Positions 26,661 through 35,262 of a stretch of 64,000 nt of DNA are shown piece after piece. Where the stretch lies: assembly GCF_001984175.1 (NCBI RefSeq), contig NZ_MTQP01000059.1, positions 124,001-188,000 on the forward strand, read 5' to 3'. This DNA is from Saccharothrix sp. ALI-22-I (GTDB taxonomy: Bacteria > Actinomycetota > Actinomycetes > Mycobacteriales > Pseudonocardiaceae). Under the pieces are notes generated by a model. That model was not told the origin of the DNA. It made no database searches and saw only the letters and a program-made list of their open reading frames with translations. Every line of letters starts with the position of its first letter. Positions within the stretch are counted from its first letter, which is position 1. A program made the position numbers and the translations under genes.

Positions 26661-27440
26661 ATGGATCCCCGGCGGAAGGTGGCCGGCGAGCTCGTCCAGG
26701 CCATCGGCGGCCAGCTTCAGGGACAACTCGCGGACCAGGTGAAACGGCGGTACGCCGCCTGGAACGACCCGCGCGCGAAGCTCGACCGGCGGTACCGCCG
26801 GTCGAGCCGCGTGCTGACCTTCTGGCTGATCGTGCTGGCCCTGCTCGCGGTGGTCGGCACGCTCACCATCGTCGGCGCGCTGCCCGCGGCGGTCGGGGTC
26901 GGCGCGGCCCTCGGGTTCGCCGGGAGTTCGGTGCTGGCCGTGCGCACGAACATGAAGATGCGGGGCATCGACACCGCCCGGAAGCAGTTGCAGGCCGCGC
27001 CGGTGCACGTGCCGCTGCCCGCCCGCTCCTCGGCGGCACGTCAGCCGATGGAACGGCTGGAGGAGGCCGAGGACACGTTGCGGGAGCTGCTGCGGCAGCT
27101 CGACTCGGCCGCGTTGACCTCCGTGCCCACCGACTCGGTCGAGCAGGCCCGCGCCACCGGCACGGAGGCCGCGGCCGCGATCCGGGCCGTCTCGCACCAG
27201 CTGCAGGCCGTGGAACGGGCCCGTGACACCGCCCCGCCGCTGGACCGCGCCCCGCTGGTCGAGGGCGTGCGAAGACTGCGCGCCCAGCTGGACGAGGGTG
27301 TGGACGGCTACTGCGGCCTGGTGGCCGCGGCCGGTCGGGTGCTCGCCGAGAGCACCGCGTCCAACCCGCGGCAGGTGCTGGGTGACGCGACGGACCACCT
27401 GGCGGGCCTGGCGTCCGCGTTGCGCGAGTTGTCGCGCTGA
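26661..27440 (+). CDS. PspM-like membrane partner of PspA
   Basis: 259 residues. A basic N-terminal cytoplasmic part (KRRYAAWNDPRAKLDRRYRRSSR) is followed by two adjacent transmembrane helices (~50-95: VLTFWLIVLALLAVVGTLTIVG and AVGVGAALGFAGSSVLAV). The rest is a long helical cytoplasmic C-terminus. Position directly after pspA and size match mycobacterial Rv2743c (PspM), which binds the PspA-ClgR complex. ATG 26661 is taken; GTG 26652 in the same frame is possible. Identity rests mainly on synteny and topology. Confidence 0.75.
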   Translation: MDPRRKVAGELVQAIGGQLQGQLADQVKRRYAAWNDPRAKLDRRYRRSSRVLTFWLIVLALLAVVGTLTIVGALPAAVGVGAALGFAGSSVLAVRTNMKMRGIDTARKQLQAAPVHVPLPARSSAARQPMERLEEAEDTLRELLRQLDSAALTSVPTDSVEQARATGTEAAAAIRAVSHQLQAVERARDTAPPLDRAPLVEGVRRLRAQLDEGVDGYCGLVAAAGRVLAESTASNPRQVLGDATDHLAGLASALRELSR

Positions 27441-27687
27441 ACGGCCGCGCGGCCGCCGGGGGGCCGTCCACCGCGGAGATCCGCACGGTCCTCGGCACGG
27501 CCAATTGCACGAACCCCGACTGCGTCACGTTGGGTAGCGAAGTTGGACTGATTCGATTGCCGTGGTGACGTATGTTACTGCAATCGTGTGATTATCAGAC
27601 CGTTATATAGCCGCAGCCACTACGTGGCGTGGCAGTATCCCTTGGTCGGACAGCGTGGTCCGTCCTGGTCGCCGGGGAGGTCATTGA
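27441..27687. other. PspM-uracil permease intergenic region
   Basis: 247 bp with no ORF of merit. The part 27540-27640 is distinctly AT-rich for this genome (includes GTTATATAG) and probably holds the permease promoter, but no -35/-10 pair at normal spacing could be fixed. A Shine-Dalgarno GGGGAGGT ends eight bases before the permease GTG. Confidence 0.5.
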
Positions 27688-28962
27688 GTGGCGTTGTGGA
27701 CCGTGCACGGTGATGGCCGCCCCATCGACGGTGACGCCATCGCGCCGCACGAGCGGCTGAGCTGGCCCCGCACCATCGGTTTCGGCGCCCAACACCTGGT
27801 CGCCATGGCGGGCGCGACGATCCTGGTCCCCGCCACGACCGGTCTCCCGGTCAGCACCACGCTGCTGTTCTCCGGTATCGGCACCCTGCTGTTCCTGGTG
27901 ATCACCCGCAACCGGGTGCCCAGCTACCTCGGCGCGTCGTTCGCGTTCATCGCGCCGCTGTCCGCCGCCCGCGACGAAGGCATCGCCGCGCAACTCGGCG
28001 GCGTACTCGCGGCCGGGCTCCTGGTGATCATCATCGGGGTCGCGGTGAAGGCGCTGGGCGTGCGGCTGCTGGAGGCCGTGATGCCGCCGGTGGTGACCGG
28101 CGCCGTGGTCGTGCTGATCGGGCTCAACCTGTCGCACCGGGCCACCGACTCGTTCGCCGAGCAGCCGCTGCCCGCCGTGGTGACGATGGGCATCATCCTG
28201 CTGTGCGGCGTGCTCGGCCGCGGCTCGTTCTTCCGGTTCTCCGTGCTCATCGGCGTGGTCGCCGGGTGGGCGCTCGGCTTCTCCCTCGACCTGGTCGACA
28301 CGGCCGCGGTCGGTCGGGCGGCGTGGTTCGGCCTGCCCGAGTTCCACGCGCCGGAGCTGCGGCCGTCGGTCACCCTGCTGGTGCTGCCGGTGGTGATCGT
28401 GCTGGTCGCGGAGAACGTCGGTCACGTCAAGGCGATCGCCGCGCTGACCGGCCGCAACCTCGACGGCAACGTCGGCGACACGATCATCGCCAACGGGGTG
28501 TCCACCGCGCTGGCGGGCTTCGGCGGCGGGCCGGGCACCACGACGTACTCCGAGAACATCGGCGTGATGGGCGTGACCAAGGTCTTCTCCACCGCCGCGT
28601 ACGCGGTGACCGGCGTGGCCGCGGTGCTGATGTCGTTCTCACCGAAGGTGACGGCGGCGTTGGCCACCATCCCGGCGGGGGTGGTCGGCGGCGCGACCCT
28701 GGTGCTGTTCGGCCTGATCAGCCTGGTCGGCGTGCGGGTGTGGATGGAGAACCGGGTCGACCTGGCCAACCCCGGCAACGCCCTGGTCGGCGGCGCCGCC
28801 CTGGTGGCCGGGGTGGGTGATTTGACCCTGGAACTGGGCGACATGAAGCTGGGCGGCCTGGTCTGGGGTTCCCTGCTCGTCGTGATCCTGCACCCGATCC
28901 TGCGCTGGTTGGGCGCGGCCCGGAAGGTCGACCGCCGGGAAGACCTGACCGGCAAGCCCTAG
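27688..28962 (+). CDS. Uracil/xanthine permease (NCS2 family)
   Basis: 424-residue membrane transporter of the nucleobase:cation symporter-2 family with about 14 helices. Family motifs: [23 protein letters not shown] at the N-terminus, [10 protein letters not shown] with the substrate Glu in helix 8, and [18 protein letters not shown] in helix 10. UraA-type uracil uptake is likely, and the convergent neighbour pyrD fits a pyrimidine theme. The stop codon shares four bases with the pyrD stop on the opposite strand. Confidence 0.9.
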   Translation: MALWTVHGDGRPIDGDAIAPHERLSWPRTIGFGAQHLVAMAGATILVPATTGLPVSTTLLFSGIGTLLFLVITRNRVPSYLGASFAFIAPLSAARDEGIAAQLGGVLAAGLLVIIIGVAVKALGVRLLEAVMPPVVTGAVVVLIGLNLSHRATDSFAEQPLPAVVTMGIILLCGVLGRGSFFRFSVLIGVVAGWALGFSLDLVDTAAVGRAAWFGLPEFHAPELRPSVTLLVLPVVIVLVAENVGHVKAIAALTGRNLDGNVGDTIIANGVSTALAGFGGGPGTTTYSENIGVMGVTKVFSTAAYAVTGVAAVLMSFSPKVTAALATIPAGVVGGATLVLFGLISLVGVRVWMENRVDLANPGNALVGGAALVAGVGDLTLELGDMKLGGLVWGSLLVVILHPILRWLGAARKVDRREDLTGKP

Positions 28963-29981
28963 ACGAGCGAGCGATTGATTCGGTGCACCAGGCCCGGGCC
29001 CTCGTAGATGAAGCCGGTGTAGATCTGGATCAGGCTCGCGCCGGCGTCCAGCATGCGCTTGGCGTCGTCCGGGCTCGCGATGCCGCCGACGCCGATGATC
29101 GGCAGCCGGCCGTCGGTCTCCCGGCTGACGAACCGCACCACCTCGCGGGCGCGTTCGGTCAGCGGTCGGCCGCTCAGGCCACCGGCCTCGTGCGCCAGCG
29201 GCTGGTCGGCCGGAGCCAGGCCGTCGCGGGACAGCGTGGTGTTGGTCGCGATCAGGCCGCTGACCTCGTGCGCGGCGCACACCTCCAGCAGTTCGGCGAT
29301 CGCCTCGTCGGTCAGGTCGGGCGCGATCTTGACCAGGATCGGCTTGCGCGGCTTCGACCCGGCCAGTTGGTGCGCGGTGGCGTTGAGCGCGGACAGCAGT
29401 TCGGTCAGCGCGCCCCGGTCCTGGAGGCTGCGCAGGCCTGGGGTGTTGGGCGAGCTGATGTTGATCGCGAAGTAGTCGCCGTGCCGGTAGAGGGCGCGCA
29501 GGGACGTCCGGTAGTCCTCCACCGCGTCCTCGACCGGCGTGATCTTGGACTTGCCCAGGCTGATGCCCAGCGGCACGGACAGCGGGCCGAGTCGGTCCAG
29601 CCGGTTGGCCAGCTCCTGCGCGCCGTCGTTGTTGAAGCCCATCCGGTTGATGATCGCCTCGCTGGCGCGCAGCCGGAACAGGCGCGGCCTCGGGTTGCCC
29701 GGCTGCGGGTGCCGGGTGACCGTGCCGACCTCGACGAACCCGAACCCGAGCGCGCCCCACGCGGGCAGCGCCCGGCCGTTCTTGTCCAGCCCCGCGGCCA
29801 GGCCGACCGGGTTGGGGAACCGCACGCCGAAGACCGTGCGCTCCAACGTCGGCTTGCGCCGCACGAGCTTCGCCGCCGGGCTCAGCTTCTCCAGGAGGCC
29901 GAGGGTGGTCTCGTGGACCCGCTCCGCGTCTCCGCCGTGCATCCGGAACAACGCCTTGCGCACCACGCTCTTGTAGACCAC
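28959..29981 (-). CDS. pyrD: Dihydroorotate dehydrogenase (quinone), class 2
   Basis: 340-residue membrane-peripheral FMN enzyme that oxidises dihydroorotate to orotate with quinone, the fourth step of pyrimidine synthesis. Class-2 features: an N-terminal helical quinone-binding extension (~1-50), [15 protein letters not shown], and [14 protein letters not shown] with Ser as the catalytic base. [12 protein letters not shown] and [14 protein letters not shown] bind FMN phosphate. GTG 29981 is chosen since it gives the usual N-terminal extension; ATG 29942 is an alternative. Confidence 0.93.
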   Translation of the reverse strand: MVYKSVVRKALFRMHGGDAERVHETTLGLLEKLSPAAKLVRRKPTLERTVFGVRFPNPVGLAAGLDKNGRALPAWGALGFGFVEVGTVTRHPQPGNPRPRLFRLRASEAIINRMGFNNDGAQELANRLDRLGPLSVPLGISLGKSKITPVEDAVEDYRTSLRALYRHGDYFAINISSPNTPGLRSLQDRGALTELLSALNATAHQLAGSKPRKPILVKIAPDLTDEAIAELLEVCAAHEVSGLIATNTTLSRDGLAPADQPLAHEAGGLSGRPLTERAREVVRFVSRETDGRLPIIGVGGIASPDDAKRMLDAGASLIQIYTGFIYEGPGLVHRINRSLV

Positions 29982-29991
29982 GGCGGTAACC

Positions 29992-30786
29992 CTAAGCGAT
30001 CGGCCCTGGCTGGCAGCGCGGGCACCAGTACGCGGGACGCTCCAGCACGCCCGCGCCCTGCCCGCCGACCCGCACCTTCGCGCCGCAGCGCAGGCACGGT
30101 CTGCCGCCCCGTTCGAACACCCAGTGCTGCCGTCCACGTCCCATCAGACCGGTGGTGTTCTGCTCCGGGTGCCAGGCGTTGGCGAGCAGCAGCTTGCGGG
30201 CCAGCCGGACCGCCTCCGCCCGGTCCACGGCCGACACCGGGCTCCACGGCGAAACGCCCAGCAGAAAGCACACCTCGGCCTTGTAGAGGTTCCCCACGCC
30301 CGCCATGACCCGCTGGTCGAGCAGGGCCAGGCCCAGCTCACGGTCCGGGTCCGCCGAGAGCCTGGAGACGGCCTCGGCCGCACGCTCGTCGTCCCAGTCA
30401 CCCAGCAGGTCCGGCCCCAGGTGCCCGACGAGCCGCGCCTCCTGGTCGGTCGGCAGCAGTTCCAGGTCGTGCAGCGCGAACCCCACCGCGACCCGGTCCG
30501 GCACCTCCAACAGCGCCCGCACCTGGTGACCCGGCCGCCGCCAGCGCTCACCCGGCCGGTAGAGGTGCCACGCGCCGTCCATCCGGAAGTGGCTGTGCAG
30601 GCTCAGGTCACCGGAGAACCGGGTGAACAGGTGCTTGCCGACCGAACGCACCTCCAGCACGTCCCGCCCGCTCAGATCGGCGGTGGCCCACTTCGGGTGG
30701 CGAAGCTCACCGCGCAGCAGCCGGCGGCCGGCCAGCGCCTCGTTCAGGCGATGCCCGGCCAGGAAGACCGTGTCACCCTCGGGCAC
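29992..30786 (-). CDS. Formamidopyrimidine-DNA glycosylase/endonuclease VIII (Nei-type)
   Basis: 264-residue bifunctional base-excision glycosylase/AP lyase. The mature N-terminus PEGDTVF provides catalytic Pro and Glu as in Nei. Helix-two-turn-helix: [23 protein letters not shown]. The C-terminal zinc finger has C-x2-C...C-x2-C (CLRCGAK and YWCPRC) and the conserved Arg region ERPAYW. Probably removes oxidised pyrimidines. It starts with GTG, and its stop lies 11 bp before the pyrD start. Confidence 0.92.
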   Translation of the reverse strand: MPEGDTVFLAGHRLNEALAGRRLLRGELRHPKWATADLSGRDVLEVRSVGKHLFTRFSGDLSLHSHFRMDGAWHLYRPGERWRRPGHQVRALLEVPDRVAVGFALHDLELLPTDQEARLVGHLGPDLLGDWDDERAAEAVSRLSADPDRELGLALLDQRVMAGVGNLYKAEVCFLLGVSPWSPVSAVDRAEAVRLARKLLLANAWHPEQNTTGLMGRGRQHWVFERGGRPCLRCGAKVRVGGQGAGVLERPAYWCPRCQPGPIA

Positions 30787-30801
30787 CGCTGTCGGCGGCG
30801 C

Positions 30802-31638
30802 TCACGCGTCCACCGCTTCCTCGATCTCCTCGTCGTTGAAGTCGTGGTGCACGGCACGGCGGCGGCTGCGGCTGATCCGCAGGATGCGCGCCAACAGCAG
30901 GTTGAACGCCAGCGCCACCTCACGGGCGCCCGGCGTGCCCCACTCGTGGATCGGCATGCACGCGCCCTGCGCCTGCTGCACGGCCAGCCGGTCCGGCAAC
31001 GCCACCGGCATCACCAGCGGCCCGAAGATGTCGCGCAGCTCCTCGATGCGGAACTGGTGCTCGTGCGACCTCGGTCGGACCCGGTTCACCACCACGCCCA
31101 GCGGCTGCAACTCCTCGTTGTGCTCGCGCTCGGCCTGCACCGCCTCGAACGCCCGCTGCACGCCCGCCACCGCGAACATCGTGGGCTCGGTCACCAGCAG
31201 CGCCCGGTCCGCCGCGACCAGCGCCGACCGGGTCAGCTGACCCAGCGACGGCGGGCAGTCCAGCAGCACCAGCTGGTAGGGCTCCTCGTCGTCCCGGAGC
31301 AGCCGCAGCGCCTCGCGCAGCCGGCCGAGCCTGGTCTCGCCGGGGTCGGGGTGGTTGAGCGACTCCGCGTCCTCCGAGCCGGCGAGCACGTCCACGCCGT
31401 CGCCCCACGCGCTGGGGGCGATCGCCTTGCGCAGCGTGTCCTCGCTGGGGTCCTGGAGGACGTCGTAGATGCTGGCCTCGGTGTCGTCGGGTTCGAGCGT
31501 CGAGGTGGCGTTGCACTGTGGGTCCAGGTCGATGACCAGCGTCCGCACCCCGCGCCGAAGCGCGGCCGACGCCAGGCCGAGCGCGACCGTCGTCTTACCC
31601 ACTCCACCCTTGAGGCTGAGGACCGCGACCGTATGCAC
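30802..31638 (-). CDS. ParA-family ATPase
   Basis: 278-residue MinD/ParA P-loop ATPase, deviant Walker A KGGVGKTTVALG at residues ~10-21. The switch region DLDPQCNATSTLEP and QLVLLDCPPSLGQLTRSAL are complete. Members position chromosomes, plasmids or protein assemblies. There is no parB-like gene next to it and no other plasmid feature, so it is an orphan chromosomal ParA of unknown cargo. Start GTG 31638 lies eight bases after TAGGCT, suggesting a leaderless mRNA, divergent from the methyltransferase. Confidence 0.88.
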   Translation of the reverse strand: MHTVAVLSLKGGVGKTTVALGLASAALRRGVRTLVIDLDPQCNATSTLEPDDTEASIYDVLQDPSEDTLRKAIAPSAWGDGVDVLAGSEDAESLNHPDPGETRLGRLREALRLLRDDEEPYQLVLLDCPPSLGQLTRSALVAADRALLVTEPTMFAVAGVQRAFEAVQAEREHNEELQPLGVVVNRVRPRSHEHQFRIEELRDIFGPLVMPVALPDRLAVQQAQGACMPIHEWGTPGAREVALAFNLLLARILRISRSRRRAVHHDFNDEEIEEAVDA

Positions 31639-31672
31639 GTAGTGCAGCCTACGGTCTCTACGCTCTACGTCC
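31639..31672. promoter_or_regulatory. 34-bp divergent promoter with two leaderless starts
   Basis: Plus strand: TACGCT at 31659-31664 ends eight bases before the methyltransferase ATG. Minus strand: TAGGCT within 31647-31652 ends eight bases before the ParA GTG. The -35 regions must lie inside the opposite genes. Confidence 0.45.
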
Positions 31673-32395
31673 ATGCGACCGGACGCCGTACACAGGGTGC
31701 TCGACGCCGAGCTGGCCGCCGCGCGGGACCGCAGGGGCGGTGAACCGCCGCGGGTTCTCGACGTCGGCGGCGGCACCGGCGTGTGGGCGGTGCCACTGGC
31801 CGTGGCCGGCTGTGCGGTGACCGTGGTGGATCCCAGCCCGGACGCGCTGGCGACGTTGCACCGCCGTGCGGCCGACGAGGGCGTGCTGGACCGCGTCACG
31901 GCCGTCCAGGGCGACACGGACGCGTTGGACCAGGAAGGTTCGGCGGACCTGGTGCTCGGGCACGGGCTGCTGGAGGTCGTGGACGACGCCGCGGTCGCGC
32001 TGGCCGCACTGGCCGCCGCGGCGGCTCCGGGCGGCGCGGTGTCCGTGCTGGTGGCGAACCGGTACGCGGCCGTGCTGCACCGCGCGATCGCCGGACGCCT
32101 GGTCGACGCCCGGCGGCTGCTGGACGACGAGGCCGGTCAGCTCGTCGGCGGCCGCGACCCGCTGCTGCGCCGGTTCGACGTGGCCGGGCTGGAGGCGCTG
32201 ATGGCGGACGCGGGCCTGAAGGTGGAGCTGGTGCAGGGCCACGGCGTGGTGTCCGACCTGGTCCCGGGCTCGGTGCTGGAGGCCAACCCGGGCGCGGCGG
32301 AGGCGTTGGCCGAGCTGGAGCTGGCCGCGGCGACACGCCCGCCGCTGCGCGATGTCGCCGCCAGATTGCACGTGATCGGGCGCAAGCCGGCCTGA
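31673..32395 (+). CDS. Class I SAM-dependent methyltransferase
   Basis: 240-residue Rossmann methyltransferase of unknown substrate. SAM motif I VLDVGGGTGVWAVPLA (~residues 28-43) is followed by acidic VVDPSPDAL. The C-terminal part GHGVVSDLVPG resembles CmoM/SmtA-like tRNA methyltransferases, but too weakly to name it. Divergent from parA; followed by a hairpin and the first SigD-like gene. Confidence 0.8.
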   Translation: MRPDAVHRVLDAELAAARDRRGGEPPRVLDVGGGTGVWAVPLAVAGCAVTVVDPSPDALATLHRRAADEGVLDRVTAVQGDTDALDQEGSADLVLGHGLLEVVDDAAVALAALAAAAAPGGAVSVLVANRYAAVLHRAIAGRLVDARRLLDDEAGQLVGGRDPLLRRFDVAGLEALMADAGLKVELVQGHGVVSDLVPGSVLEANPGAAEALAELELAAATRPPLRDVAARLHVIGRKPA

Positions 32396-32396
32396 G

Positions 32397-32429
32397 TGCG
32401 GTAGAACGGAGGTTCCGCCGCCTACCGCA
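32397..32429 (+). terminator. Possible terminator after the methyltransferase
   Basis: 8-bp arms TGCGGTAG / CTACCGCA with an inner CGGA/TCCG pairing, starting two bases after the stop codon. Confidence 0.45.
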
Positions 32430-32474
32430 GAGGACCGCCGCCATGGGAGACCCGCACTTAGCCGGAGCCGGGTG

Positions 32475-33062
32475 ATGGCCGACCCGGCGCCGGAGGAGTT
32501 GGACGACCGCGTGCGCGCGGCCGTCGCAGGTGACCGCCGGGCGACCGCCGCGGTGCTGACCGCCGTACGCCCCCTCGTGGTGCGCTACTGCCGGGCCCGC
32601 GTGGGCAGGCAGGAGCGGTCGTTCACGTCGGCGGACGACGTGGCGCAGGAAGTGTGCCTCGCGGTGCTGACCGCGTTACCCACCTACAAGGACCACGGTC
32701 GGCCGTTCCTGGCGTTCGTGTACGGCATCGCGGCGCACAAGGTCGCCGACGCGCACCGGGCGGCGTTGCGCAACCGCGCCGAGCCCGTGCCCGAGGTGCC
32801 CGACGGCCCGGACGAGCAGGTGGGACCGGAGCAGCACGCGTTGCGGGTGGAGCTGTCGCACATGGTCGCCGAGTTGCTGCGGGTCTTACCGGAGAAGCAG
32901 CGGGAGGTGCTGGTGCTGCGGGTCGTGGTCGGGCTGACGGCCGAGCAGACCGCCGAGGCCGTCGACTCGTCGCCCGGTGCGGTCAGGGTCGCGCAGCACC
33001 GGGCGCTGTCCCGATTGAGACGCGAAATCGACCGAGCTTTGGTTACACACCGCATCCGATAG
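32475..33062 (+). CDS. SigD/ShbA-like sigma-70 family factor (first of two)
   Basis: 195-residue sigma factor with region 2 (VRPLVVRYCRARVGRQERSFTSADDVAQEVCLAVLTALP, then GRPFLAFVYGIAAHKVADAHRAA) and region 4 (LPEKQREVLVLRVVVGLTAEQTAEAV, GAVRVAQHRALSRLR). These blocks are those of mycobacterial SigD and streptomycete ShbA. SigD is normally followed by its anti-sigma factor RsdA; none is encoded here. The next gene is instead a second copy. Possible targets include starvation or principal-sigma genes, by homology only. ATG 32475 is preferred to the overlapping GTG 32472. Confidence 0.88.
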   Translation: MADPAPEELDDRVRAAVAGDRRATAAVLTAVRPLVVRYCRARVGRQERSFTSADDVAQEVCLAVLTALPTYKDHGRPFLAFVYGIAAHKVADAHRAALRNRAEPVPEVPDGPDEQVGPEQHALRVELSHMVAELLRVLPEKQREVLVLRVVVGLTAEQTAEAVDSSPGAVRVAQHRALSRLRREIDRALVTHRIR

Positions 33063-33206
33063 CGGTAGTTCGTACCCCTGATTGCACCCTAAACGCGTCC
33101 ATTCGGATTAACTTCGTATGAGTTGCGTCATCCCACTGTGGAACCGGCGTCGCGTTCGCATGTGCCCCCAAGGGTCGTCCGGTGCGCGGACGCCGAGGAG
33201 CTCGCG

Positions 33207-33884
33207 ATGGAAGCAGTGGCGGTCGGGTTCGGAGTTATGCCGGGACTTCGCGTTCGCGCGGCGAGGCCGGTGATGTCGGTGCGATTCGAGGACGTCCAGA
33301 CCTCTCCACCGGCACGGGTGGAAGGGGGACCGGAGTCGTTCGTCGAGGCGGCGGTCCAGGGGGACCGGCGGGCGGTCGAGCGGCTGCTGGCCGAGATCCG
33401 GCCGGTGATCGTGCGGTACTGCCGGGCCAGGGTCGGTCGCGGCCAGCGGTCCTCGGCGTCGGCGGAGGACGTGGCCCAGGAGGTGTGCCTGGCGGTGCTG
33501 AAGGCGTTGCCGAACTACCGGGAGCAGGGTCGGCCGTTCCTGGCGTTCGTGTACGGCATCGCGGCGCACAAGGTCGCCGACGCGCACCGCGCGGCGGCCC
33601 GCAACCGGGCCGAGTCCGTGCCCGAGCTGCCCGACGGCGCGGGCAAGGAACCGGGGCCCGAGCAGCAGGCGCTGCACGGCGAGCTGTCCGAGCGGATGGG
33701 GCGGCTGCTCAGCGTCCTGCCCGAGCGGCAGCGGGAGATCCTGGTGCTCCGGGTCGTGCTCGGCATGTCCGCCGAGGAGACCGCGGAGGTGGTCGGCTCC
33801 ACGCCCGGCGCGGTGCGCGTCGCCCAGCACCGGGCGTTGGCGCGGCTGCGCAAGGCGTTGGACGAGGCTCAGGGCGGCGCTTGA
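33207..33884 (+). CDS. SigD/ShbA-like sigma-70 family factor (second of two)
   Basis: 225-residue paralogue of the preceding sigma factor. The block from PVIVRYCRARVGRGQRSSAS through GRPFLAFVYGIAAHKVADAHRAA is nearly identical, so a tandem duplication is clear. It carries a longer N-terminus. ATG 33207 is chosen because GAGGAG ends six bases before it; ATG 33273 is an alternative. The 144-bp gap between the two genes is relatively AT-rich and may hold a separate promoter. No anti-sigma gene is adjacent. Confidence 0.87.
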   Translation: MEAVAVGFGVMPGLRVRAARPVMSVRFEDVQTSPPARVEGGPESFVEAAVQGDRRAVERLLAEIRPVIVRYCRARVGRGQRSSASAEDVAQEVCLAVLKALPNYREQGRPFLAFVYGIAAHKVADAHRAAARNRAESVPELPDGAGKEPGPEQQALHGELSERMGRLLSVLPERQREILVLRVVLGMSAEETAEVVGSTPGAVRVAQHRALARLRKALDEAQGGA

Positions 33885-33894
33885 GACGGGTGTC

Positions 33895-35226
33895 TCAGTG
33901 CCGCCAGCGGGTCAGCGCGGCGATCTCCTCCGGTGAGCAGTCGGCGAACCGGGCGATCTCGCCGCGTCGCACGTCGGCGATCGTCGCGGCGAACTCCGCG
34001 CCGAACGCCTCGGTCAGCACCTCGTCCGCCTCGAACGCCGCCACGGCCTCCTCCAGGCACGTCGGCAGCCGTCGGGCCTCCGGCAGGGCGACCGGGTCCA
34101 CCCCGACCGGCTCCGGCAGCCGCTCCTGGTCCACGATCCCGGCCAGGCCGGCCGCCATGGTCGCGGCCACCACCAGGTACGGGTTCGCGGACAGGTCGTA
34201 GCACCGGACCTCCAGGTCACGGCCCGCGACCAGGCGCAACGCCGTCTCCCGGTTCTCCAGGCCCCACGCGGCGAACGCGCCCGCCCAGTGCTGCGGCACC
34301 AGGCGCAGGTAGCTCGCCACCGACGGGCTGCCGATCGCGCACAGCGCCGGCAGCCGCCGCAGCACACCCGCCGCGAACGCGTCGGCGTCGTCGGTCAGCC
34401 CGAACCAGCTCTCACCGCCGCCGAACAGGTTGCGGCCCTCGCGCCACAGGCTCAGGTGCAGGTGACCGCCGTTGCCGACACCGTCCACGGTGACCTTGGG
34501 CGAGAACGACGAGCGCAGGCCGTGCCGGATGGTGATCGCCCGGATCGTCTCGCGGACCAGCACCGACGTGTCCGCCGCGTGCACCGGGTCCTCCGGGGCC
34601 GTGGACAGCTCGAACTGGCCCGGCGCGTACTCGGGGTGGAACTGGAGCACTTCGACGTCCTGCTCGGCCAGCGCGGACAGCAGGTCCGCGCTGTAGTCCG
34701 ACAGCTCGACCTGCCGGGCGTGGCCGTAGGCGGGGGCGGTGCTGGAGGGCCGGAACAGGTCCGTGCCGCCGTGGCCGACGACCCACTCCACCTCGAACCC
34801 GGCCTGCACCTCGTAGCCGTGCACGGCCAGGCGGTCGGCCACCGCCCGCGCCAGCCCCCGCTCGTCCTGCGGGTGCGGCACGCCGTGCTGGTCGAAGCGG
34901 TCGGCCGGGACCCACGCCCAGCCCGGCTGGGCCGCCAGCACGGTGAGCCGGTCCAGGTCCGGGAACAGCCGCAGGTCGCCGACCGGGCCGCCGGCGTGCC
35001 GCCCGCTGATGATCGTGTCGTCCAGCAGGAACACGTCGAACACCGGTGACGCGCCCACGCCGTCCGCGGCGGCCCGGGGCAGGCCCGCCAGTGGCACGGA
35101 CTTCACCCTGGTGATGCCGCTGTGGTCGACCCACGTGAGCGCGACCGCCACCACGTCCTGCTCCAGCAGGTCGTCCACCATGTCGGCGGCCAGCGCCCGT
35201 CGGTGTTCCCGCTCTGCTGTGTCCAT
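33895..35226 (-). CDS. Glutamine-synthetase-like ligase (GlnT/FluG C-terminal type)
   Basis: 443-residue protein with the glutamine synthetase catalytic barrel: EVEW (residue ~150), FHPEYAPGQFELS, GNGGHLHLSLW with metal and ammonia-site residues, and ENRETALRLV / LEVRCYDLSANPYL near the end. It lacks the adenylylation-loop context of GlnA. Such GS-like enzymes make gamma-glutamyl amides of amines or act in unknown ligations. The amidohydrolase encoded divergently corresponds to the other half of fungal FluG, which fuses both domains. ATG 35226; a 36-bp shared promoter region. Confidence 0.88.
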   Translation of the reverse strand: MDTAEREHRRALAADMVDDLLEQDVVAVALTWVDHSGITRVKSVPLAGLPRAAADGVGASPVFDVFLLDDTIISGRHAGGPVGDLRLFPDLDRLTVLAAQPGWAWVPADRFDQHGVPHPQDERGLARAVADRLAVHGYEVQAGFEVEWVVGHGGTDLFRPSSTAPAYGHARQVELSDYSADLLSALAEQDVEVLQFHPEYAPGQFELSTAPEDPVHAADTSVLVRETIRAITIRHGLRSSFSPKVTVDGVGNGGHLHLSLWREGRNLFGGGESWFGLTDDADAFAAGVLRRLPALCAIGSPSVASYLRLVPQHWAGAFAAWGLENRETALRLVAGRDLEVRCYDLSANPYLVVAATMAAGLAGIVDQERLPEPVGVDPVALPEARRLPTCLEEAVAAFEADEVLTEAFGAEFAATIADVRRGEIARFADCSPEEIAALTRWRH

Positions 35227-35262
35227 CAAGCGTGGGTACACCAGGTCTCTACTCTTCAACAA
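35227..35262. promoter_or_regulatory. 36-bp divergent promoter of the FluG-like pair
   Basis: TACTCT at 35250-35255 ends seven bases before the amidohydrolase GTG (leaderless). The minus-strand -10 for the GS-like gene is less clear (around GTACCC). Such a short spacer suggests coordinated control. Confidence 0.4.
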
